A DNA stretch of 64,000 nt from Aquipuribacter nitratireducens (GTDB lineage: Bacteria; Actinomycetota; Actinomycetes; Actinomycetales; JBBAYJ01), in the NCBI RefSeq assembly GCF_037860835.1, contig NZ_JBBEOG010000009.1, positions 88,533-152,532 of the forward strand, in the 5' to 3' direction. Below the pieces are notes generated by a model. That model was not told where the DNA came from. It saw only the letters and a program-made list of their open reading frames with translations, and searched no databases. Of this stretch, positions 17,485 to 24,214 are shown piece after piece (the first letter of the stretch is position 1; every line of letters begins with the position of its first letter). The translations under genes were made by a program, and so were the position numbers.

Positions 17485-20181
17485 CTAGTCGGCGGGGACC
17501 AGCTCGAGGCGCACCGTCGCGGCCGCCTCGACCGCGGCGCGCGTCGCCGGCATCGGGAAGGTGCCGCCGCTCGCCCACGTCTCCCACTGGTCCCCGTGGT
17601 AGCGGTCGGTGGGGTGCCCGGAGACCCCCGTGAGGTCGACCCAGCGGGACGCGTCGCGGTCGGCGAGGTCGACGACCATCCGCATGCTCGGCACCGCCGT
17701 CACCCCGAAGCCGTCCGCGGCGTCGTAGGAGGCGGCGTCGACGGTGGAGATCCCACCGGCCAGACCCCGCTCGGGCAGGTTGAACAGGCGGCGCACGGGC
17801 CACGGCACGGCGTCCCCGCCGAGCGGGGTGTGCGTCGGGGTGAGGGTGTGGAGGGCACCCCACCGCCACCCGGCGGGGTCGTCGCCGAGCTCCGCGGCGA
17901 GCCGGTCGGCGGCGGCGACGGCCGCGGCCCGCAGCACGTCGTCGCGGGTCTCGACGCCGGGTGTCGTGACGTCGTCCCACCAGGGGTCGTCGGGGTCGTC
18001 GAGGAGCAGGTCGACGGCCCGGACCCAGCGGGAGCCGCCGTCGGGGTGCAGGGCGGGCGGCAGCTCGTCGTGGAAGGTCCGGGCGAGCACCTCGACCCAC
18101 ACGGCCGCCGCGTACGCCGCCCCGGCGCTGTCGACCGGCTGGTCGCCGTCCCAGCTCCCCAGGACGTCGAGCGCCTCCCGGGTCGTGCCGTCCGGCACCT
18201 CGCCCGTGGCGGCGAGGACCGCGGGCACGACGGTGACGACGAGCGGGCTCGTCGCGTCGAGCTGCAGGTCGAGCATGTCCTCGACCGTGACGTCACCCCG
18301 GTCGACGAGCGCCGCGAGCCGGTCCTCCAGCACGCGCGCGCGGTAGCCGAGGTCGGTGTCGTCGCCGAGGTACAGGGCGGTGTCGAGCGTCCCGCCGGGG
18401 GTGAGGACGGCGTTGTTCGCCGTGACGAGCCAGCCGCGGGCGGGGTCGACGACGACCGGCAGGGCGTCGCGGGGCACGTCGCCCTGCCAGTCGTAGGCGC
18501 TGTCCCAGCCCGGGACGGGCGTGAGCCCGTCGCCCGCGCCGCGGACCGGCACCGCGGACGGCGTCACGTAGCCGACGGCGCCGCCCACCCCGGTCTCGGC
18601 GAACACGATGTTCTGGCCGGGCACGTCGAGCAGCCGCGCGGCCGCGACGACCTCGTCGGCCGAGCGAGCCCGGTTGATCGCGAAGACGGCGTCGAGGGTG
18701 GTGCCGGGCTCCGTCGCGGTCCAGCGCAGGGCGACGGCGTGCTCCACCTCGGCGTCGGCGTCCGGCCCGGTCCCGGCGTCGGTCTGCGCGTCGGTCTGCG
18801 CGTCGGTCTGCGCGGTGCCGTCGACGACCCCCGCGAGCGGGCGCAGCGTGTCGAGCGCGTCGCTCAGCAGCGGTCCGGAGTCCCCCACCCGCACCCGCAG
18901 CGGCACCGGGTCGCCACCGGCCACCTCGATGACCTCCTCGCGCACCTGGAGCGGCACGAGCCTGCCGTCGCGCTCCTGCGCGTCCCCGACGACCCGCTCG
19001 ACGACGAGGTCGGTGTGGTCGGCGTAGAGGGTCGTGAGCCCCCACGCGAGGTCCGGGGTCTGCCCGATGAACACCCCGGGCATGCCGGAGAAGGAGAACC
19101 CGGTGACGTCGTACGGGCAGTCGTCGTCGACCACGCGGCAGTGCAGCCCGACCTGGTACCAGGTGGACGGCGAGGCGGGCGCGAGGTGGGGGTCGTTCGC
19201 GAGCAGCGGCGCCCCGCTCGCGGTGTGCTGCCCCGACACCACCCACGAGTTCGAGCCGAGCCCCTCGGCCGTGCCCCCGGCGCGAGCGGACCCGGCGAGA
19301 CCCGTCAGGCCGTCGACGGCGGCGAGGGCGTCCGCGGCGCGGACGAGGGCGGGACCGGCGGTCGCGGGCAGCCGCGGGACGGGCGCCCCCTGGGTGCCCA
19401 CCGGCCGCTCCGTCTCGCCGTCGCGGACGATGCTCGGGTGCTCGGCGGGGTAGTCGGGGTACAGCTGCGCGACCCGCTCGTCGGTGAGGCCCTCGGCGAG
19501 CAGCAGGCCGCGACCGAGCTCGGCGGAGTAGTTGGAGCGCAGGTCCCACGCGAGGGCCTTCAGCCAGGCGACGGAGTCCGCGGGCGTCCACGGTTCGACC
19601 GGCCCGACCGGCACCTGCAGCCCGAGGACGGTGTACGCCAGCGACAGCTGCCGCGGCGAGCGGTCGGCGGTCCACGCGTCGACCCCGCGGGCGTAGGCCT
19701 CGAGGTGCTCGATCGTCGCGGGGTCGAGGAGGGCGAGCTCCGCCTCGCCCGTGCGCCGCCACCCGAGGGTGCGGATGACGGCGTCGGCCTCGAGGGCGGC
19801 CTCGTCGGCGCCCACGAGCTCCGACAGCCGCCCGGCGGTGATGTGGCGGCGCAGGTCCATCTCGAAGAAGCGGTCCTGCGCGTGGAGGTAGCCCTGGGCG
19901 GCGAACAGGTCCGCGGCGGTGTCGGCGTACACGTGGGGGACGCCGCGGGCGTCACGCAGCACCTCGACGGGCCCGGACAGCCCGGGCAGGACCTGCCGGC
20001 CGGCGCGGTCCGGCACCGGCGCGCGGACCGCGACCGTCACCAGCGCCGCGCCCGCGACGAGGGCGAGGACGACGACGGCGGCCACCGCGACGAGGACCCG
20101 TCGCACGAGCCGCCCGTGGCCGCCCCGGGTCGCCGGTCCCCCCGTCCCCGGACCGGACGCCGGGCCGCCTCGTCGCGCCAC
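17485..20181 (-). CDS. penicillin acylase family (Ntn-hydrolase) protein
   Basis: An 898-residue precursor. A membrane/signal helix lies at about 26-52. The alpha subunit region follows with VPHVYADTAADLFAAQGYLHAQDR. The autocatalytic nucleophile Ser312 lies in GLGSNSWVVSG, followed by LLANDPHLAPASPSTWYQVGL of the beta subunit. The family cleaves amide bonds (penicillins, acyl-homoserine lactones, other N-acyl compounds) after self-processing at the Ser. The true substrate is unknown. A low-complexity insert (about residues 455-480) is encoded by three exact 12-bp repeats at 18778-18813. GTG start at 20181. Confidence 0.9.
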   Translation of the reverse strand: MARRGGPASGPGTGGPATRGGHGRLVRRVLVAVAAVVVLALVAGAALVTVAVRAPVPDRAGRQVLPGLSGPVEVLRDARGVPHVYADTAADLFAAQGYLHAQDRFFEMDLRRHITAGRLSELVGADEAALEADAVIRTLGWRRTGEAELALLDPATIEHLEAYARGVDAWTADRSPRQLSLAYTVLGLQVPVGPVEPWTPADSVAWLKALAWDLRSNYSAELGRGLLLAEGLTDERVAQLYPDYPAEHPSIVRDGETERPVGTQGAPVPRLPATAGPALVRAADALAAVDGLTGLAGSARAGGTAEGLGSNSWVVSGQHTASGAPLLANDPHLAPASPSTWYQVGLHCRVVDDDCPYDVTGFSFSGMPGVFIGQTPDLAWGLTTLYADHTDLVVERVVGDAQERDGRLVPLQVREEVIEVAGGDPVPLRVRVGDSGPLLSDALDTLRPLAGVVDGTAQTDAQTDAQTDAGTGPDADAEVEHAVALRWTATEPGTTLDAVFAINRARSADEVVAAARLLDVPGQNIVFAETGVGGAVGYVTPSAVPVRGAGDGLTPVPGWDSAYDWQGDVPRDALPVVVDPARGWLVTANNAVLTPGGTLDTALYLGDDTDLGYRARVLEDRLAALVDRGDVTVEDMLDLQLDATSPLVVTVVPAVLAATGEVPDGTTREALDVLGSWDGDQPVDSAGAAYAAAVWVEVLARTFHDELPPALHPDGGSRWVRAVDLLLDDPDDPWWDDVTTPGVETRDDVLRAAAVAAADRLAAELGDDPAGWRWGALHTLTPTHTPLGGDAVPWPVRRLFNLPERGLAGGISTVDAASYDAADGFGVTAVPSMRMVVDLADRDASRWVDLTGVSGHPTDRYHGDQWETWASGGTFPMPATRAAVEAAATVRLELVPAD
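18778..18813. repeat. 3 x 12-bp tandem repeat inside the acylase gene
   Basis: GTCGGTCTGCGC occurs three times head to tail. It encodes a repeated acidic TDAQ tetrapeptide in an exposed loop between beta-subunit strands. Unit number could vary by slippage without breaking the frame. Confidence 0.85.
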
Positions 20182-20222
20182 CCCGGCACACTAGGCGCAG
20201 GGACGACGTCAGGAGGACCGCG

Positions 20223-21839
20223 GTGACGACCGGGCCGGGTGACCCTGCCGCCGCCGGCGGGGCGTCCGTCGTGCCCGAGACCCTGCCGTGGGCCCTGCCG
20301 TCGGCCCTGCCCGTCACGCTGCCGGTGCCCGAGACGGCCGAGGGCGTGCTCGTCGTCGTCGCGCTCGTGCTCCTCACCGCCGTCGCCGCCGTGCGCCTGT
20401 CGAGCCGGACCGGCCTGCCGTCGCTGCTGCTCTACCTCGGTCTCGGCGTGCTCCTCGGCGAGGACGTGCTCGGCGTCGAGTTCGACGACGAGGAGCTGAC
20501 GCAGGCCATCGGGTACACCGCGCTCGCCCTCATCCTCGCCGAGGGCGGCCTCACGACCCGGTGGGCCGCGATCAAGGACCAGCTCGGTCCCGCGGCGTCG
20601 CTCGCGACCCTCGGCACGGTCGTGTCGTTCCTCGTCACGGGGCTCGGGGCGTGGCTCGTCCTCGACGTCGACCTCCTCACCGGGCTGCTGCTGGGGGCGG
20701 TCGTCGCGAGCACCGACTCCGCGGCGGTGTTCTCCGTGCTGCGGTCGGTGCGGCTGCCGCGTCGGCTCGTCGGGATCCTCGAGGCGGAGTCCGGCCTCAA
20801 CGACGCGCCCGCCGTCCTCGCCGTCCTCGCCCTCACCGCCGCGGCGGCGGGCCGCTCGGACGACCCGTGGTGGGTGTCGGCGCTGCTCGCCGTGCTCTCC
20901 CTCGCCGTCGGGGTCGGGGTCGGCCTCGGCGTCGCCCGGCTCGGGGCCGCGCTCCTGCGCCGGCTCGCCGCGCCCGCGTCGGGCCCGTTCCCCCTCGCGG
21001 TGTTCGCGGTCCTCGCCGTCGCCTACGGCGGGGCGACCCTGCTCGGCGGCAGCGGCTTCATCTCGGTCTACGTCGCGGCGCTCGTCCTCGGCAACGCGCG
21101 GCTCCCCCACGGCGGCGCGACGCGAGGGTTCGCGACGTCGCTCGGCTGGTTCGCGCAGATCGGCCTCTTCGTGCTGCTCGGACTGCTCGCGACGCCGTCG
21201 CGGCTGCCGGAGGCGATCGGGCCGGCGCTGCTCATCACCGCGGTCCTCGTGCTCCTCGCCCGGCCGGCGTCGGTCGTGGTCTCGACGGTGTGGTTCCGCG
21301 TGCCGTGGCGGGACCAGGCGTTCCTGTCGTGGGCGGGGCTGCGCGGGGCGGTCCCCATCGTGCTCGCGACCATCCCCATCCTCGAGGGGGTCACGGGCTC
21401 GCGGCGGATCTTCGACGTCGTATTCGTCGTCGTCGTCGTGAGCGTGCTCCTGCAGGCCCCGACCCTGCCGTGGCTCGCGCGGCGCCTCGGGCTGCAGGAG
21501 GACGAGGCGACCGACATGGACGTCGAGAGCACGCCCCTGGGGCGCATGGGGGCGGACCTCCTCGAGGTGCAGGTGCACGAGCGCTCGCGCCTGCACGGGG
21601 TCACGGTGCAGGAGCTGCGGCTGCCGAAGCCCGCGCACGTGTCCCTCGTCGTCCGTCCCGACGGCGCGCTCGTACCGACCCCGACCACGGTCCTCCGGCG
21701 CGGTGACGCCGTCCTCGTCGTGACGACGCCCGCCATCCGCGAGACGGTGGAACGACGCATCCGCGCCGTCAGCGAGGGCGGGCGACTCGCCGGCTGGGGC
21801 GAGCCCGGCGGAACGGACGGAAGGCGGCGCCCCGGATGA
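20223..21839 (+). CDS. potassium/proton antiporter (CPA1, NhaP2/CvrA-like)
   Basis: A 538-residue transporter. About twelve membrane helices span 35-415 and contain the CPA core ASTDSAAVFSVLRS and AESGLNDAPAVLAVL, the Asp-bearing ion site of this superfamily, then SWAGLRGAVPIVLAT. A soluble C-terminal TrkA_C-type domain (about 440-530, LLEVQVHERSRLHG to RGDAVLVVTTP) would sense a nucleotide or ligand. This layout is typical of K+/H+ antiporters that lower cytosolic K+. The GTG start follows an AGGAGG ribosome site; the promoter must lie within the 41-bp gap from the divergent acylase gene. Confidence 0.88.
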   Translation: MTTGPGDPAAAGGASVVPETLPWALPSALPVTLPVPETAEGVLVVVALVLLTAVAAVRLSSRTGLPSLLLYLGLGVLLGEDVLGVEFDDEELTQAIGYTALALILAEGGLTTRWAAIKDQLGPAASLATLGTVVSFLVTGLGAWLVLDVDLLTGLLLGAVVASTDSAAVFSVLRSVRLPRRLVGILEAESGLNDAPAVLAVLALTAAAAGRSDDPWWVSALLAVLSLAVGVGVGLGVARLGAALLRRLAAPASGPFPLAVFAVLAVAYGGATLLGGSGFISVYVAALVLGNARLPHGGATRGFATSLGWFAQIGLFVLLGLLATPSRLPEAIGPALLITAVLVLLARPASVVVSTVWFRVPWRDQAFLSWAGLRGAVPIVLATIPILEGVTGSRRIFDVVFVVVVVSVLLQAPTLPWLARRLGLQEDEATDMDVESTPLGRMGADLLEVQVHERSRLHGVTVQELRLPKPAHVSLVVRPDGALVPTPTTVLRRGDAVLVVTTPAIRETVERRIRAVSEGGRLAGWGEPGGTDGRRRPG

Positions 21840-21897
21840 GCGTTCAGACTGGACGGACGGCTCGGCACCCTGACCCGGGCCCCCGAAGGAGGCACCT

Positions 21898-22551
21898 GTG
21901 TCGGCAACCGTCCCCGATCTCTCGGTCCAGCGTTCGCGGCGCCACGCCGCCGACGCCGGCGAGAACGACCGGGCGGAGGTCGTCGTGACCGGCCCGATGC
22001 CCGAACCCGACCTGGAGGCGGCCGAGTCCGCCGCGCGGGCGTTCCTCGACGCGCTCGGCGTCGACCTCGACCGCCCCGGTCTCGACCGGACGCCGCTGCG
22101 GATGGCGAAGGCGTACGCGGAGCTGTTCCGGCCGCGGCCGTTCACGATGACGACGTTTCCGAACGACGAGAACTACGACGAGATGGTCGTGGCCCGCGAC
22201 ATCCCGTTCACCTCCGTCTGCGAGCACCACCTCCTGCCGTTCTCCGGTCACGCCACGGTCGGCTACCTGCCGGGTGAGCGGATCCTCGGGCTGTCGAAGC
22301 TCGCCCGCGTCGTCGAGCTGTTCGCCCGGCGCCCCCAGGTGCAGGAGCGGATGACGCAGCAGGTCGCCCGCTGGCTCGACGAGCACCTGTCGCCCAAGGG
22401 CGTCGGGGTCGTGCTGACGGCGGAGCACACGTGCATGACGATCCGCGGCGTCCAGGCGCAGGGCACGACCACCACGACGTCGGCGTTGCTCGGTCGCGTC
22501 CGTCAGGACGCCCGCACCCGCGCGGAGTTCCTCGCGATCGCCGGCCGCTGA
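21898..22551 (+). CDS. folE: GTP cyclohydrolase I
   Basis: A 217-residue FolE, the first enzyme of tetrahydrofolate synthesis (GTP to 7,8-dihydroneopterin triphosphate). The zinc ligands Cys108 and His111 in SVCEHHLLPF and Cys179 in EHTCMTIRGV are present, as are the catalytic His and KLARVVELFARRPQVQE. The first about 30 residues are a non-conserved extension. The GTG start sits 7 nt after AAGGAGG. Functionally it links to the cyclo-ligase 5 kb upstream (folate one-carbon pool). Confidence 0.95.
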   Translation: MSATVPDLSVQRSRRHAADAGENDRAEVVVTGPMPEPDLEAAESAARAFLDALGVDLDRPGLDRTPLRMAKAYAELFRPRPFTMTTFPNDENYDEMVVARDIPFTSVCEHHLLPFSGHATVGYLPGERILGLSKLARVVELFARRPQVQERMTQQVARWLDEHLSPKGVGVVLTAEHTCMTIRGVQAQGTTTTTSALLGRVRQDARTRAEFLAIAGR

Positions 22552-22593
22552 CACCGCCGAGGGGTCGTCGTGGGGGCCGCGCACGCCGTACCA

Positions 22594-22620
22594 TTGGCAC
22601 TCGGCCGCCGCGAGTGCTAC
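22594..22620 (+). promoter_or_regulatory. CIRCE element (HrcA operator)
   Basis: TTGGCACTC (22594-22602), nine spacer bases, then GAGTGCTAC (22612-22620). The CIRCE consensus is TTAGCACTC-N9-GAGTGCTAA, so 16 of 18 arm positions match and the spacer length is exact. A TACCAT hexamer (22589-22594) just upstream is a plausible -10 box, so HrcA bound here would block transcription of the Ruc-like gene 65 bp downstream. Confidence 0.85.
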
Positions 22621-22685
22621 CGCTCCGGACGTCCACCCCACACCTGACGGGCGCCCCCCGCGCCCCGAGAACGCCAGGAGGCCCC

Positions 22686-23048
22686 GTGCCGACGTACGCC
22701 TACGCGTGCACCGCGTGCGGTCACGAGTTCGACGCCCAGCAGTCGTTCACCGACGACGCCCTCACCAGCTGCCCCGAGTGCGCGGGTCGCCTGCGCAAGA
22801 AGTTCGGCGCGGTCGGGGTCGTCTTCAAGGGCTCCGGCTTCTACCGGACCGACTCCCGCACGAGCGGCACGTCGGGCTCCTCGGACTCCTCCGCGGCGAA
22901 GTCCGACTCCGGCTCGTCGAGCACCTCGGGTGACTCGTCGACGTCCTCCTCGTCGTCCTCGTCGACGTCCTCGTCCTCGTCGTCGTCCTCGTCCTCGACC
23001 GGTTCGTCCGCGGGCTCGGCGGGCAAGGCGGCGACGTCCGCGGCGTGA
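22686..23048 (+). CDS. FmdB-type zinc-ribbon protein with Ser-rich tail (Ruc/Rv0991c-like)
   Basis: A 120-residue protein. Residues 1-50 form a zinc ribbon with Cys8, Cys11, Cys29 and Cys32 (ACTACGHEF and SCPECAGRL). From about residue 55 on, the chain is almost only Ser, Gly, Thr and Ala, encoded by tcg/tcc runs, and must be disordered. This matches M. tuberculosis Rv0991c (Ruc), a redox-regulated chaperone whose zinc cysteines oxidise to activate it. The CIRCE element in front supports a heat-shock role. GTG start at 22686 after CAGGAGG. The neighbours downstream are the SAF protein and mscL, as in mycobacteria. Confidence 0.88.
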   Translation: MPTYAYACTACGHEFDAQQSFTDDALTSCPECAGRLRKKFGAVGVVFKGSGFYRTDSRTSGTSGSSDSSAAKSDSGSSSTSGDSSTSSSSSSSTSSSSSSSSSSTGSSAGSAGKAATSAA

Positions 23049-23154
23049 GCCGCAGGACGGGGCGTCGTCCCCACAGGCGCTGACAGCACCCGTTCCTCCA
23101 CAGCCGGACGACGGGCGGCGCCGGCTTCCCGGGGTTCGCGGCGAGTCTGGTCCG

Positions 23155-23703
23155 GTGCTGCCCGGACCGTTGCGACCCGAGCTGCGTCTCGATCCGCACC
23201 TGCGGCGGCGCGTGCGTCGCTCGTGGGTGCGGGTGGCGCCCGTCGCCGTGCCGTTGCTGCTCGTGTGCCTCCTGCTGCCCCGGCTCGTGTCCCCCGGCGA
23301 GGCGCAGGCGAACGACAGCCCGGGCCCCGGCTCACCCTCGGCCGCCCGGGCCGTCGTCGTCCCGGACGGGCGCGTGGTCGTGGCCGTCACCCCGTCGGAG
23401 CCGGCCGTCCTCGCGCTCCTCGCCCACGGTGACCGGGTCGACGTCCACGGCCCGGCCCCGGGCGGTGATCCCCTCCCCGGCGACGGAGTCGGCGCGACAG
23501 GTGACGCCGCGACGCAGTGGCTCGGCGGCGTCGCCCCCGTCCGCAGGTTGGCGTCCGCCGCCGGTGTCGTCGCCACCGGCGACCCCCTGCCCCCGGGGTC
23601 GGTCGCGCTCGCGGTGACTCCGGCGGAGGCCGTCGCGCTCGCCGGGGCGCAGGGCGGGGTGCACCTCGCTCTGCTCCTGTCCGAGGACGACGGTGCTGGC
23701 TAG
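23155..23703 (+). CDS. SAF-domain (RcpC/CpaB-like) membrane protein
   Basis: A 182-residue protein with a membrane helix at about 23-42 following a basic N-terminus. A compact domain follows with AVVVPDGRVVVAVTPSEPAVLALLAHGDRVDVHG, resembling the C-terminal half of SAF/RcpC proteins (Flp pilus assembly protein CpaB family). It lacks a recognisable first SAF half. It lies in the position of M. tuberculosis Rv0990c, next to the Rv0991c homologue, and may share the CIRCE-controlled transcript. A real link to the tad locus at 35-41 kb is not shown. GTG start chosen at the homology boundary. Confidence 0.7.
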   Translation: MLPGPLRPELRLDPHLRRRVRRSWVRVAPVAVPLLLVCLLLPRLVSPGEAQANDSPGPGSPSAARAVVVPDGRVVVAVTPSEPAVLALLAHGDRVDVHGPAPGGDPLPGDGVGATGDAATQWLGGVAPVRRLASAAGVVATGDPLPPGSVALAVTPAEAVALAGAQGGVHLALLLSEDDGAG

Positions 23704-23710
23704 GCTCAGG

Positions 23711-23733
23711 CCGCGGCCGCGATACGGCCGCGG
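23711..23733. terminator. GC-rich hairpin before mscL
   Basis: CCGCGGCCG (23711-23719), loop CGATA, CGGCCGCGG (23725-23733): a perfect 9-bp stem between the SAF stop (23703) and the mscL start. There is no T-run. It may end the upstream transcript or act in the mscL leader. Confidence 0.5.
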
Positions 23734-23776
23734 ACAACCCCTGTCCCCATCGCTCCCGTCCACGAAGGGACCCGCT

Positions 23777-24190
23777 GTGCTCCAAGGCTTCAAGGAGTTC
23801 GTGCTCCGCGGCAACATCGTCGAGCTCGCCGTCGCCGTCGTCATCGGCACGGCCTTCGCCGCGCTCGTCGCCGGCTTCACCGAGAACATCATCAACCCCG
23901 TCCTCGCCGCCGTCGGCGGCACGGGGGACGTGCCCGGCCTGTCCGTCCAGCTCGTCGCGGGCAACGACGCCACCATCGTCAACTTCGGCGCCGTCGTCGC
24001 TGCGATCATCCAGTTCCTCATCACCGCCGCGGTCGTGTACTTCGTGTTCGTGGTGCCGATGAACCGGCTGAGCGCGCTCCGCAAGCAGGGCGAGGTGCCC
24101 GCAGAGGAGGCGCCCGCACCGGACGTCGAGCTCCTCGCCGAGATCCGCGACCTGCTGCGCGAGCAGCGCACGGAGCGTCCGCTCGCCTGA
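23777..24190 (+). CDS. mscL: large-conductance mechanosensitive channel
   Basis: A 137-residue MscL: the amphipathic start LQGFKEFVLRGN, TM1 VELAVAVVIGTAFAALVAGF with the pore-lining pattern, IINPVLAA at the periplasmic boundary, TM2 AAIIQFLITAAVVYFVFVVPMNRL, and a C-terminal bundle helix (ELLAEIRDLLRE). As a homopentamer it opens under membrane tension and releases solutes on osmotic downshock. GTG start after CGAAGGGA. The order SAF-mscL next to the Ruc-like gene fits the Rv0985c-Rv0991c region. Confidence 0.95.
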   Translation: MLQGFKEFVLRGNIVELAVAVVIGTAFAALVAGFTENIINPVLAAVGGTGDVPGLSVQLVAGNDATIVNFGAVVAAIIQFLITAAVVYFVFVVPMNRLSALRKQGEVPAEEAPAPDVELLAEIRDLLREQRTERPLA

Positions 24191-24192
24191 CG

Positions 24193-24208
24193 GGGACCCG
24201 GGGGTCCC
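24193..24208. terminator. short hairpin between convergent genes
   Basis: GGGACC-CGGG-GGTCCC (a self-complementary 7-bp arm pair when the centre is counted) lies in the 24-bp gap between the mscL and helicase-like stops. It could terminate both directions, but it is short and lacks a T-tract. Confidence 0.4.
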
Positions 24209-24214
24209 GGCACC

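Noticed and set aside
21840..21897. Possible riboswitch before folE
   Set aside because: The 58-bp gap is too short and shows only a strong AAGGAGG ribosome site and no conserved aptamer fold.
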